DNA of 64,000 nucleotides, from the NCBI GenBank assembly GCA_020848835.1, contig JADLHJ010000049.1:32752-96751 (forward strand). Reading direction: 5' to 3'. Position 1 is the stretch's first letter; every line of letters begins with the position of its first letter. Under the pieces are notes generated by a model. That model had not been told where the DNA came from and did not search any database. It worked only from the letters and a program-made list of their open reading frames with translations. The position numbers were made by a program, and so were the translations under genes. The DNA comes from Candidatus Hydrogenedentota bacterium (lineage in GTDB: Bacteria; Hydrogenedentota; Hydrogenedentia; Hydrogenedentales; SLHB01). Below are positions 33,581 through 41,908 of this stretch, one piece after another.

Positions 33581-34921
33581 ATGAGTACTTCACATGCCGG
33601 GCGCGGGACCGTTACACGCCGCTCGTTCCTAACGATTTCCACAGCCGCACTAGGTTTGCCAATGCTGATCCCCTCGCGCGCGCTCGCCGCGCCCGGTGCG
33701 AACTACCGCCTCACCGTCGCCTTCATCGGCCTCGGTGGAATGGGCAACTTTCATCTCAACGACATGAAACGCTTCGTCGATTCCGGCGAGGTAGACATCG
33801 CCGCGGTCTGCGATGCAGACGAAAAGCGACTGCAGGACGCAGTGCAAAAGGCCGGTCCCGGCGTCACGCCGTACCGCGACTACCGCTATATCCTCGACCG
33901 TAAAGATATCGACGCAGTCGTGATATCCACGCCGGATCATTGGCACGCCGTTCAGATGGTGCATGCATGTCAGACCGGCAAGCACGTGTACGTGGAGAAA
34001 CCCGCCTGCTGCACCATCGACGAAGGCACGGCGATGATGAACGCCGCGCGAGACAACAAAGTCGCGGTTCAGGTCGGTTCACAAGGGCGCTCGCAGCCGG
34101 AGGCGTACCTCGCGCACCGTTACCTTGAGAACGGCGTGATTGGTCGCATCGACACCGTGACGTGTTTTCACTACGCAAGCCCCGGCGACGATCAGCCCGT
34201 GCCCGATAGCGAACCACCCGCCGAACTCGACTGGGACCTGTGGCTGGGGCCATTGCGCTGGCGTCCCTACAACAAGAAATACTGTCACGGCACCTTCCGC
34301 TGGCTCATGGAATCCGGCGGTGGACAAATCCGCGATCGCGGTGCGCACGTCATGAGCTGCGCCATGCATTGGATGAACGCGGACGGCACCGCGCCCGTGT
34401 CGATCGAAGCCACAGGCACCCAACCGAAGAAAGGGCTGTGGGACTCCTGCGTCGATATGACCGTGACCTACTCGTTCAAGAATCCCGATTGGACACTCAC
34501 CTGGAACCAGCCGGGCAATCCCGTGCCAAAAGAAGAACGCACACCGCAGGAAGAAGAGATCAGCCGGCCTGGTTACGGCGCGGTGTACCACGGTGACAAA
34601 GGAACTTTCGTGCATTGGGGCGGCGACGGTGGCACCTGGGCAGAGCGCAAGTGCCGAGAGTGGGTGCCACCCGCAGGTGCAAAAGACGTGTTCAAAAGCC
34701 CCGGCCACAAAGAAGACTGGTTCAACGGCATCCGCACCAGTTCAAAAACGATCATGAACATCGACGCGGCGGTCGGCGTGTCCGACCTCTGCAACCTCGG
34801 CAATCTGTCGTTCCTGCTCGGCCGCAAACTCATGTGGGACGGCAAAAACCGAAAAGTCATCGGAGACGATCTCGCAAACCGCCTGCTCGGAAGGCCGCAG
34901 CGATATCCCTATTGTTTTTGA
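33581..34921 (+). CDS. Tat-exported Gfo/Idh/MocA family oxidoreductase
   Basis: 446 residues. A twin-arginine signal (TRRSFLTISTAALGLPML) is followed by the Rossmann start VAFIGLGGMGNFHLNDM and VCDADE. VEKPACCTIDEG is the EKP active-site strand. The substrate domain includes DLWLGPLRWRPYNKKYCHGT and a C-terminal part similar in layout to the product of 9740-11152 (both contain WDRWLG/WDLWLG and WRPY). It is probably a periplasmic sugar or cyclitol oxidoreductase with bound NAD. The second copy in one window fits a genome with many of these. Confidence 0.9.
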   Translation: MSTSHAGRGTVTRRSFLTISTAALGLPMLIPSRALAAPGANYRLTVAFIGLGGMGNFHLNDMKRFVDSGEVDIAAVCDADEKRLQDAVQKAGPGVTPYRDYRYILDRKDIDAVVISTPDHWHAVQMVHACQTGKHVYVEKPACCTIDEGTAMMNAARDNKVAVQVGSQGRSQPEAYLAHRYLENGVIGRIDTVTCFHYASPGDDQPVPDSEPPAELDWDLWLGPLRWRPYNKKYCHGTFRWLMESGGGQIRDRGAHVMSCAMHWMNADGTAPVSIEATGTQPKKGLWDSCVDMTVTYSFKNPDWTLTWNQPGNPVPKEERTPQEEEISRPGYGAVYHGDKGTFVHWGGDGGTWAERKCREWVPPAGAKDVFKSPGHKEDWFNGIRTSSKTIMNIDAAVGVSDLCNLGNLSFLLGRKLMWDGKNRKVIGDDLANRLLGRPQRYPYCF

Positions 34922-34953
34922 GTTCATAACTGTCCGCGCAAGGAGTAAAGTTT

Positions 34954-35143
34954 TGCTCTGTTGAAATCTTGTTTAGGCGGCCGGATACACAGGGCGAGTA
35001 TTCCGCTGGGCAAGTATTCAGCGCCGAAGGCGCGACACGGTTCATAGCCGGGGGTGTGAGGCCCAGGATTAGGGAACACCCCCTCTTACTCAAGGCCTGA
35101 AGGGCCGGCACTTTCAGGTTGCGTGGTTGGTTTCAACAGAGCA
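34954..35143. mobile_element. Probable MITE: 190 bp, 13-bp perfect TIRs, 9-bp near-identical flanks
   Basis: The left end TGCTCTGTTGAAA (34954-34966) is the exact reverse complement of the right end TTTCAACAGAGCA (35131-35143). The flanks are GTAAAGTTT (34945-34953) and GTAAAGTCT (35144-35152), equal at 8 of 9 bases, as expected of a target-site duplication. The interior has no ORF of note and several short stems (GCGCCGAAGGCGC; GGGGGTGT…ACACCCCC). It has the structure of a non-autonomous element moved by a transposase encoded elsewhere. Confidence 0.65.
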
Positions 35144-35550
35144 GTAAAGTCTCTGAAAGAGGAACGACTCGGAAATCCGCGCCGGTGCGGGGTCTCGGCG
35201 GCTCGTCACACATTGAGTCAAGTCCATAAACAATTTATTTACAGTGTGTTATGCATTTTTTGTAAATTAAATACGGGTCGTTTCGCATGATGAGGTATAC
35301 GGAGGCTCTTCCTCAACTGTCAACCGTTTCACCCTTGTTTCCCATCAGCGCAAATCCGCCTAATTTGCGTGATCCGCGTTCCAATATTTCCGGCCTCAGT
35401 GCAACGTGTTGGGCTACGTAGTAGAGCAACGCACAAAGGGACAGAACAGGAGTACTCATCACGGGACGCCGAACGGGTATCCTGCCGCGACGAAATTGCA
35501 TTCAGCCGGATGGTACAGTTGGAGCGCGGCTTTTGCTCGCAGGGGGGCAC
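35144..35550 (+). other. Gene-free stretch between MITE and EEP gene
   Basis: No credible gene is visible. It contains an AT-rich patch (~35222-35275, e.g. AATTTATTTACAG and TTTTTTGTAAATTAAAT) unlike the surrounding GC-rich DNA, plus the degenerate CGGATT-type repeat at 35344-35381. The promoter of the following gene is probably here but cannot be pinned down. Confidence 0.4.
35344..35381 (-). repeat. Degenerate GAACGCGGAT…TTAGGC…GATT dispersed repeat, copy 1
   Basis: Read on the minus strand this 38-nt segment aligns without gaps to 62612-62649, with about three quarters of bases equal, including GAACGCGGAT at the start and ATTAGGC in the middle. Confidence 0.5.
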
Positions 35551-37521
35551 ATGACCGAATCCACTTCAAGCGTCGCTGGCTCGAACACCCGGGCAACGTT
35601 TCTGTTCGCCGTATTGCTCTTGTTTTTCTTCCAGCTCACGGGCGTCTGGATCGAGAACATCTACCGGATGTCCCTCATCAAGCTCGAAATGGGAAAAGAA
35701 CTCCTCGGCAGCCTTTTCCTGTTCGCGCCGCTCTCATTGTTCCTGGTTCGCGAAAAACACGAGCGCGGCTTTCTGAAGCTCACGTTGGGTGTCCTTCTGG
35801 CCGCACGAGCATCCGTTCCACTGCTCGGCGCTTCCGCGCTGATCATCGTCGCAGGACTCGGCATGGCCGCGTTCCTGATGGTGCTCAGCTATGCACTATC
35901 GGATCGGTATCGTCACCTTCAGGGAGATATGGGCGCGGCGCTCGGTCTCGCCGTGCTGGCCTCGATAACGCTGAGAAACTGGGGATCGTCGCTCGACGTC
36001 TCAACTGACGGGACAACGGGAATCGCTATCGGAACATTGCTGGTTTTGTTTGCGCTGTACCTGGTTCGAGGCGTGATGCGAGTTGTGCCCGAACCTGCCA
36101 CCACTGGCGGCCACTTAGGTAGGCGCGCCCTTGCGATGATCGGATTGTTCGCAAACTTCGCCTGCGTCACGCTTGTGCTGTCGAGTCCCGCGGTTGTGAA
36201 CGCGTGGGCAGGCGGCGATTCACATGGTTACAGCATGGTCGTGATATGTACAGCGGTGACCTTCGCAGCGGCGCTTATCGGCATGATGCGGCCTTGGTCT
36301 CGCGGCGTCCTGATCGGCTGGAACGTGCTCTTCATGGCGTCGCTTCTCGGGGGCATCCTCCTGCTGACGCCGCAGCTTCCGGTATCGCCGGAATCCAGCC
36401 CTACAATCGTCAAAGGCGACGCCCCGCCCGCGCGATTCGCCTTGTATATTGCACTCTTGTTCTCACCGATCGTGATCTGCAACGTGCGTCATGCCGCGCA
36501 ATACTCGTGTGGTCGGCGCCCTCGACACGGCGCGTTGCCGGTGACACTGGGTATGGCATTCCTGTTCGGTACAACGATGCTGCTGATCTTCACCAACGTC
36601 TGGGGATACGTTCCATACGGCGAACTCTTCCGTAACAAGTTTTACCTGCCATTTCTCATCTTTGGCGTAGTCATGTGCGCACCATACGCCCTGGGCCGTA
36701 CTATCGCGCCGCAGACTTTAGTGACGACCGCGCAAGTTCGAGTACCAGCGATCGTCCTCGTGATCGCGGCAATCGCCGGCGTGTTCTGGAGCGGCTCCTC
36801 GAAGCCGCTCCCAAAATCGGATGAAAGCCGGCTGACCGTTATGACCTACAACATGCAACAAGGTTCGCGCGAAGATGGCGACCGGCACTACCGGGGACAA
36901 CTCGCGCTGCTGCGCAAGGTGAACGCCGATATCATCGGCCTCGAAGAATGCGATACACCCCGGCCCTCCGGCGGCAGTGTGGATGCCGTCCGCTACTTCG
37001 CCGATGGCCTCGGGTACTTCGCATACTACGGCCCGAACACGATCTCCGGTACCTTCGGCGCGGCGTTACTCTCGCGCTACCCCATACGTAACCCCTATGC
37101 CTTCTTCACGTACAGCAAACCCGATGAAGTGGGAACGGCCGCCGCGGAGATTGATGTCAATGGTCAGACGATCGCGTTCTTCGTAAATCACCCCGCCGGA
37201 GGCGATGCTGTCATGAACGCCCATGTGGATGCCCTGATTGCCGAGGTGACCAAGTACCCCCGCGTCTTCGCCGTGGGCGACTACAATTTCACCGCGGACG
37301 AACCGTTCTTCGCCAAGCTGGTCACCGTCCTCACACCTTCCGCAGCCACCCTCGGCGAAGCGAACGTCAACTTTCACGGCAGGCCCAAGCCGCTCGCGCG
37401 CGCGATCGATCACATCTTCGTCTCTCCGGCCTTCCGCGTTATCGAGAGCCATTACCTCGCGCCACCGGAATCGGAAACCGATCACCCCGCTCACTGGTCC
37501 GTCCTCGAGATCGAACACTGA
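35551..37521 (+). CDS. Multi-pass membrane protein with C-terminal endonuclease/exonuclease/phosphatase domain
   Basis: 656 residues from the ATG at 35551 (GGGGGG five bases upstream). The first ~420 residues hold about 11-12 hydrophobic helices. The C-terminal ~235 residues are an EEP domain with its catalytic set in order: VMTYNMQQG, IGLEECDTP (metal-binding Glu), FAVGDYNF (Asp/Asn), IDHIFVSP and TDHPAHW (catalytic Asp-His). Such domains cut phosphodiester or phosphoester bonds in DNA, phosphoinositides or sphingomyelin. Joined to a polytopic membrane domain, a lipid or outer-face substrate is plausible. The membrane half is of unknown family. No partner gene is adjacent. Confidence 0.82.
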   Translation: MTESTSSVAGSNTRATFLFAVLLLFFFQLTGVWIENIYRMSLIKLEMGKELLGSLFLFAPLSLFLVREKHERGFLKLTLGVLLAARASVPLLGASALIIVAGLGMAAFLMVLSYALSDRYRHLQGDMGAALGLAVLASITLRNWGSSLDVSTDGTTGIAIGTLLVLFALYLVRGVMRVVPEPATTGGHLGRRALAMIGLFANFACVTLVLSSPAVVNAWAGGDSHGYSMVVICTAVTFAAALIGMMRPWSRGVLIGWNVLFMASLLGGILLLTPQLPVSPESSPTIVKGDAPPARFALYIALLFSPIVICNVRHAAQYSCGRRPRHGALPVTLGMAFLFGTTMLLIFTNVWGYVPYGELFRNKFYLPFLIFGVVMCAPYALGRTIAPQTLVTTAQVRVPAIVLVIAAIAGVFWSGSSKPLPKSDESRLTVMTYNMQQGSREDGDRHYRGQLALLRKVNADIIGLEECDTPRPSGGSVDAVRYFADGLGYFAYYGPNTISGTFGAALLSRYPIRNPYAFFTYSKPDEVGTAAAEIDVNGQTIAFFVNHPAGGDAVMNAHVDALIAEVTKYPRVFAVGDYNFTADEPFFAKLVTVLTPSAATLGEANVNFHGRPKPLARAIDHIFVSPAFRVIESHYLAPPESETDHPAHWSVLEIEH

Positions 37522-37554
37522 AAAAAACAAAAAAGCCACCCAATCGGGTGACTT
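37522..37554 (-). terminator. Terminator for tRNA-Asn transcript
   Basis: On the minus strand AAGTCACCC-GATT-GGGTGGCTT (9-bp stem, one G·U) is followed by TTTT and a further T-rich run, 12 bp downstream of the tRNA. It also lies at the end of the convergent EEP gene. Confidence 0.85.
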
Positions 37555-37565
37555 GTAATAAGTTA

Positions 37566-37641
37566 TGGCTCCGCGAGTAGGACTCGAACCTACGACCTAG
37601 TGGTTAACAGCCACCCGCTCTACCGACTGAGCTATCGCGGA
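37566..37641 (-). tRNA. tRNA-Asn (anticodon GTT)
   Basis: 76 nt with an encoded CCA. The acceptor stem TCCGCGA / TCGCGGA is perfect. The anticodon loop is CTGTTAA between GGTGG and CCACT, and the T loop is TTCGAGT. All arms fold normally. Confidence 0.97.
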
Positions 37642-37718
37642 AAAATACGCGCCGGATAGTTTACAAAATGAACGGCTCGGGATTCAAGCACGCAACGTCA
37701 AACAGCGCACGCGATAAC

Positions 37719-38615
37719 CTACAGCAGCCCCGCCGTCTTCATGGACTTGGCCAGTTCTTTGCGCTCGTCCTTGGTGAGTTCACGTTGCGGGGCGCGGACG
37801 TATCCGGGGTCGTAGCCGCGTAGGCGGACGCCTTCCTTATATCGCGCCACAAGCGCGCCGTAGTGAAACGCGGCGCAGGCGCGGCACAACTTCTGCTGGC
37901 TTTCCCAGGCTTTGTCGAGGTTCCCTTTTTTCATGGCGTTGTAAATCGCAAGGAAGAGTTCGGGAACGACGTTGGCTGTGCTGGACACGCAGCCCGAGCC
38001 GCCGACCGCAAGTGCCTGCATCGAGTATTCGTCAACACCATTGATGGCGACGAAGCCTTTCGGCACGCCCAGCATGACTTCATTGAATGCGGACATATTA
38101 CCGCCGCTGTCTTTCATACCGACGATGTTCTTCACGTCCTTCGCGAGGCGGTGCACAAGCGACGGTTTGATCACGTTCTTTACGCAACCGGGAATGTTGT
38201 ATAGCAGAATCGGAAAGCCCTTCACCGATTCCGCGACCGTCTTGAAGTGCGTGTAGAGACATTCGTCATCGAAAGTGAAAAAGCCAGGCGTCACCACGCC
38301 CGCCGCCGCCGCACCTGCCTTCTGGGCGTGTTGCGTGAGTTCAATGGTGGACGCCGTGTCAAAGCAGCCGGTGTGCGCGATCACAGTCAGTTTCTTACCG
38401 ACCGCGCCGACGACTTCTTCCACCATCTGCTTGCGTTCGGCGAGCGTCATCAACGGGCCTTCACCCGTCGTACCGCAGACGAAAAGTCCGTGCACGCCTT
38501 TCTTCGCGAGAAATTCAGCGAGACCGCAGGCGCGTTCGTAATCAACTTTCGCACCGCCTTTGGTGAACGGCGTCAACAGCGCCGGAAATATGCCCCCGAT
38601 TTTAGCTTGCTTCAT
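37719..38615 (-). CDS. Dihydrodipicolinate synthase / N-acetylneuraminate lyase family aldolase
   Basis: 298 residues from the ATG at 38615 (AAGGAG 10 bases upstream). GTTGEG is at residues 48-53, Tyr139 in LLYNIPG and the Schiff-base Lys168 in VGMKDSGG. These make a complete class I aldolase TIM barrel of the DapA family. DapA itself condenses pyruvate with aspartate semialdehyde; relatives split sialic acid or sugar acids to pyruvate. Residues that would separate these are not decisive here, and no lysine-pathway genes are near. With two sialidase-like genes in the window a NanA-type role is possible. The gene stands alone after the tRNA. Confidence 0.88.
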   Translation of the reverse strand: MKQAKIGGIFPALLTPFTKGGAKVDYERACGLAEFLAKKGVHGLFVCGTTGEGPLMTLAERKQMVEEVVGAVGKKLTVIAHTGCFDTASTIELTQHAQKAGAAAAGVVTPGFFTFDDECLYTHFKTVAESVKGFPILLYNIPGCVKNVIKPSLVHRLAKDVKNIVGMKDSGGNMSAFNEVMLGVPKGFVAINGVDEYSMQALAVGGSGCVSSTANVVPELFLAIYNAMKKGNLDKAWESQQKLCRACAAFHYGALVARYKEGVRLRGYDPGYVRAPQRELTKDERKELAKSMKTAGLL

Positions 38616-38741
38616 GGAAACGAAACTCCTTCCCCCAAATGGCAAGATGCCTTAAACCCAATTTAGGATGGCCGCAAAAGGCGAGTATACGGTGCAACTG
38701 TTCGCGCGCGCAAAGGCATCCGGTTTGGTACGATATTGCAC

Positions 38742-39983
38742 ATGACGCTTCAAGTAACTTCGTTGGACAACTCCCAACCCACTTTCATCTCCACTAGTGC
38801 TGGTGCTCAAAGTAGACTATTCCTAATCCTCATTTTCACGCTAAGCATCGCCACTTCCGTCCACGCCAATGTACTCGCCGAGCTTCGTGGCGCTTACATC
38901 AAATCCGACACGATTACCGAAACCTTTCCGATCGAAATCTCCGATCCCTCACGCGAATACGGTATCAGCGTGACCGCGATCCTAGATACAGGCAGCGGCT
39001 CCTTGCAGGTCAAGGACCCAACAGGAACGGTCATCTACCAACACCTCTGGAGTACTCGCCGCAGTCAAGAGCGCGCGCGCCTGCCTATTACACACGCCGG
39101 CAAGCACGTGGTCGAAGTCACTGTCGAAAAGAGTCGCGGCGAATGGCGCGCCCGCATCGTGCCTCTGCCACCGCGCACCGCGCTGAAGCACCTGTATGCC
39201 TCGATAATTATCATGGCGGCCATTGCGCTCGTCGCGGCGGCTCTCGTCTATCGCCGCGGTGCGCCTATGCGCTATCTTTTCGTGGGCGCGGCGATCTTCA
39301 TCGCTGCGCGCATCCTATGGTTCATTGGTGCGGTCGCGCTGGAATTGACGACCCGCTACGCGCTGGAAGACGCCATGCCCTACCGCGGATTCATCTGGCT
39401 ACAGAGTGTGGTGCTCGGCCTGTGGCAGGGCGTAGCTGTAACACTGGTTGTCGTGTTGACCGCTGTGCTAACGCGGAGTCTGCGGGACAAACCGATTCAT
39501 AGCATCGCTCTTGGGATCGGCGCTAGCGCCTGCGAAATGCTTATCACTGCCGTCATCTCCCTATTGGGAATGTTGGTGCTCTTTATCGGTGCGAAGAGCG
39601 ATCGGGCGCAGTTTAACCTCGCCTATGACATGGCGGTGACACCACTGCTGCCCATTGCAGAGCCGCTTATACTGGCGCTGCAAATGATGTGTATCGTGGC
39701 GGGAACTGTCCTGGTGGTTTCGGGTATTCAGACAAAGCGATTCGCTTCCGTGGCCGGCGGTGGTTTGGTCTTCGCGGCAACGTTGACGGTGGTCAGTGCG
39801 TCCCGGACTATAACCCTTTTCGGCCCGGAGTCTCGCTGGGTCATTGTTGGCGTGCTCGTGCCTATCGCCGCGCTGTCCTACTTGGTATTGCGCCGAAACC
39901 TCCAAACGCGGCAGGTTAGTCCAATAGGTGGCGAAACGGCCATGGACGCGTTTTTGCGCGAAAATGACGCCGCTGCAAATTGA
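38742..39983 (+). CDS. Membrane protein of unknown function
   Basis: About 413 residues. After a ~25-residue leader there is a signal or first helix (LFLILIFTLSIATSVHA), then an extracytoplasmic beta-rich segment of ~110 residues (ITETFPIEISDPSREYGISV…VKDPTGTVIYQHLW). Seven or so membrane helices follow. The helix pair containing ALELTTRYALEDAMPYRG and ALGIGASACEMLI vaguely resembles YhfC-type glutamic intramembrane proteases, but the key motif cannot be confirmed, so I leave it unnamed. The ATG at 38742 is preferred over a TTG two codons earlier; neither has a clear ribosome site. A GNAT gene follows after 38 bp. Confidence 0.6.
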   Translation: MTLQVTSLDNSQPTFISTSAGAQSRLFLILIFTLSIATSVHANVLAELRGAYIKSDTITETFPIEISDPSREYGISVTAILDTGSGSLQVKDPTGTVIYQHLWSTRRSQERARLPITHAGKHVVEVTVEKSRGEWRARIVPLPPRTALKHLYASIIIMAAIALVAAALVYRRGAPMRYLFVGAAIFIAARILWFIGAVALELTTRYALEDAMPYRGFIWLQSVVLGLWQGVAVTLVVVLTAVLTRSLRDKPIHSIALGIGASACEMLITAVISLLGMLVLFIGAKSDRAQFNLAYDMAVTPLLPIAEPLILALQMMCIVAGTVLVVSGIQTKRFASVAGGGLVFAATLTVVSASRTITLFGPESRWVIVGVLVPIAALSYLVLRRNLQTRQVSPIGGETAMDAFLRENDAAAN

Positions 39984-40021
39984 TGTGGAAAATTAACCGG
40001 GTTTCCGATTAAAATAAGAAT

Positions 40022-40474
40022 ATGGTACAAGTTGAGGAAGCGGTCGAGGCGGACCTTAACGATCTATGCGCCATCGACCGGCTCGTAATTGGCAGTAGCG
40101 AACGGCGGAGTTTCCTTTCGAGCGCAATCGCCGCGCGCCGATGCTACAAAGCGGTCGTTGGCGGCGAACCCGTGGGCTTTATGGTTCTCGAAACCGGGCT
40201 CTACGGTCACTCCTTCATTTCTTTCATGATCACGCATCCGGGGCACCGTCGCGAGGGTGTTGGCTCCGCGCTCGTCGATTACGCGGAAGACCACGCGCCC
40301 ACCGATAAATTGTTCACGTCCACGAGCACAGGCAATGTGGAAATGCAACGCCTTTGCGAGTCGCTCGGCTTTGTGCGTGTGAGTAGCTTCGACAATGTCG
40401 AAGCTGACGATTCCGAAATCGTATTCGTCAAGCAGCTTGAAAAACGGCCGCTTGCTGTCGGCACGCGAAACTAA
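40022..40474 (+). CDS. GNAT family N-acetyltransferase
   Basis: 150 residues. The acetyl-CoA loop HRREGVG (in ITHPGHRREGVGSALVDYAE) is at residues ~76-82, followed by helix alpha3. The tail TGNVEMQRLCESLGFVRVSS is the motif B region typical of GNATs similar to RimI. The substrate is unknown. It lies 38 bp after the membrane protein and ends 18 bp from the stop of the convergent sialidase. Confidence 0.88.
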   Translation: MVQVEEAVEADLNDLCAIDRLVIGSSERRSFLSSAIAARRCYKAVVGGEPVGFMVLETGLYGHSFISFMITHPGHRREGVGSALVDYAEDHAPTDKLFTSTSTGNVEMQRLCESLGFVRVSSFDNVEADDSEIVFVKQLEKRPLAVGTRN

Positions 40475-40492
40475 AGCGTCGATCAATCCGTC

Positions 40493-41701
40493 CTATTTTT
40501 CCAAGCTGCCACTCGTGATCGACGACACCTTATTTGGATCCCAAATCGTTGCGCCGATGTAGCGCTCCGGCCCGGTTGATTCTTCATCGATGTAATATGT
40601 AGTAACGACTTTACCGTCGGGACGCTGCACACTGCGCACATATCCAATGTCACGATCCGTCCCGTCGTCACGCAGCACTATCTGCGGCCCCCATGTTTTG
40701 CCCTTGTCAGTGCTCAATCGTGCGCGAATGCTATACGGAAATCCGCGGAACCCGTAAGTCAGGCAGAGTCGGCCATCTTTCAACTTATTCAACATCGGGG
40801 GGTTGCCTTCACCAAGGTCATCGACGGGTATTGCTTCCCTGGCCCAAGTCTTGCCGTTGTCACCGCTGCGCCACGCGGAAATCCAGGTGAAGTTCCCCTC
40901 GCGTTCGCGAAGCGTGGTGTACAACTCGTTGCCGGAGATTCGCACGCTTGAGGGCATAATTGAATAGGACGGTGTGTCCTTGTAGATAGGCGGCTCGGGT
41001 CCGACATCGCCAAGTTTTTTCCACGTGATACCGCCGTCCATTGTGCGCACACAAATGACGCGGCCTTCCTTCTTATCCGATTTGGCAACAGTCAAAAACA
41101 CCGTCGCTTCATTCTTCCCTTCGACGATGTAATCGGTACGCGCGGCGGTCCCGGGCGCGTCGAAGTTCGGCAGTTTGTAGGGACCTTTCCACGTCTTGCC
41201 GCGATCGTAGGAATACTCAAAGCGCGATGCGCCGGAATCGATATTCTCCATGCGAAGGGTCCACGCGAAATTTGGATTTGTAAAATCGATCGGCTCTTTG
41301 AGTTCCATTAGGTCCGGAATCTTTTGCCCGGCGGCTTCTGTTCCGTGCAACGCTTTCCCGCGCGGAATGAGCGAACCTTGCTTTGACGGTTGCTCCTGCT
41401 TCCACGTCACGCCACCATCGGCGCTCCGAGCGAGCCAATGCTCCTCTGGTTTCTCGCGGTTGATGTGGTGGCGGTTGGGGCCGAGGTCTTCATAATATCC
41501 ACGGCTATAGCCGACGACGATTTCGTTGTCCCAAATCCACATGCCATGGTTGGCCGGCCATCCGCCGAAACGTCCCTTTTCGTAATAGACCTTCACATGC
41601 TGCACGTCATCCGCGCGCAGCATAGGTTCGCCAGGGAGTTGCGCCAGTATTGCGCACGCAAGAAAAGTAATGGCCACAGTTTGTCCCTTTCGCCCGTTCA
41701 T
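40493..41701 (-). CDS. Secreted BNR/Asp-box sialidase-like protein
   Basis: 402 residues with a signal peptide (VAITFLACAILAQL…). At least five Asp boxes are visible: SADGGVTWKQ, SYDRGKTWKG, TMDGGITWKK, SGDNGKTWAR and STDKGKTWGP. These spell a six-bladed propeller. ETTLREREGN and RADDVQHVKVYYEKGRF could supply active-site Arg residues, though the sialidase triad cannot be fixed by eye. It probably acts on host- or algal-type glycans outside the cell. It is divergent from the large membrane protein at 41909, with an inverted repeat between them. Confidence 0.8.
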   Translation of the reverse strand: MNGRKGQTVAITFLACAILAQLPGEPMLRADDVQHVKVYYEKGRFGGWPANHGMWIWDNEIVVGYSRGYYEDLGPNRHHINREKPEEHWLARSADGGVTWKQEQPSKQGSLIPRGKALHGTEAAGQKIPDLMELKEPIDFTNPNFAWTLRMENIDSGASRFEYSYDRGKTWKGPYKLPNFDAPGTAARTDYIVEGKNEATVFLTVAKSDKKEGRVICVRTMDGGITWKKLGDVGPEPPIYKDTPSYSIMPSSVRISGNELYTTLREREGNFTWISAWRSGDNGKTWAREAIPVDDLGEGNPPMLNKLKDGRLCLTYGFRGFPYSIRARLSTDKGKTWGPQIVLRDDGTDRDIGYVRSVQRPDGKVVTTYYIDEESTGPERYIGATIWDPNKVSSITSGSLEK

Positions 41702-41788
41702 CTCACATGTATGCGCAGCCCACGAATTCGCGCACCAAGGCTGCTATTGCGTATTTTGGTGCGGGCAATGGGGCAATGCAAGTTGTGT

Positions 41789-41875
41789 AGAGCCGAATTG
41801 GAATTCCGGCTCGCGATGCAGGAACGATGTTGGCGCTGTGATAATTAATTGAGTTGAATTCCACTTCGGCTCTAC
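41789..41875. repeat. 87-bp element bounded by 20-bp inverted repeats
   Basis: GTAGAGCCGAATTGGAATTC (41789-41808) and GAATTCCACTTCGGCTCTAC (41856-41875) are reverse complements at 19 of 20 positions, with a 47-nt loop. There is no U tract and no ORF. It lies between two divergent genes. Confidence 0.7.
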
Positions 41876-41908
41876 GTTGATTCGTGTATTGGACAACGGG
41901 TGATACAC

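Noticed and set aside
34922..35550. Possible CRISPR or tandem array in the repeat-rich gap
   Set aside because: The repeats are inverted and single-copy here. No regular spacing of direct repeats exists, and no cas genes are near.
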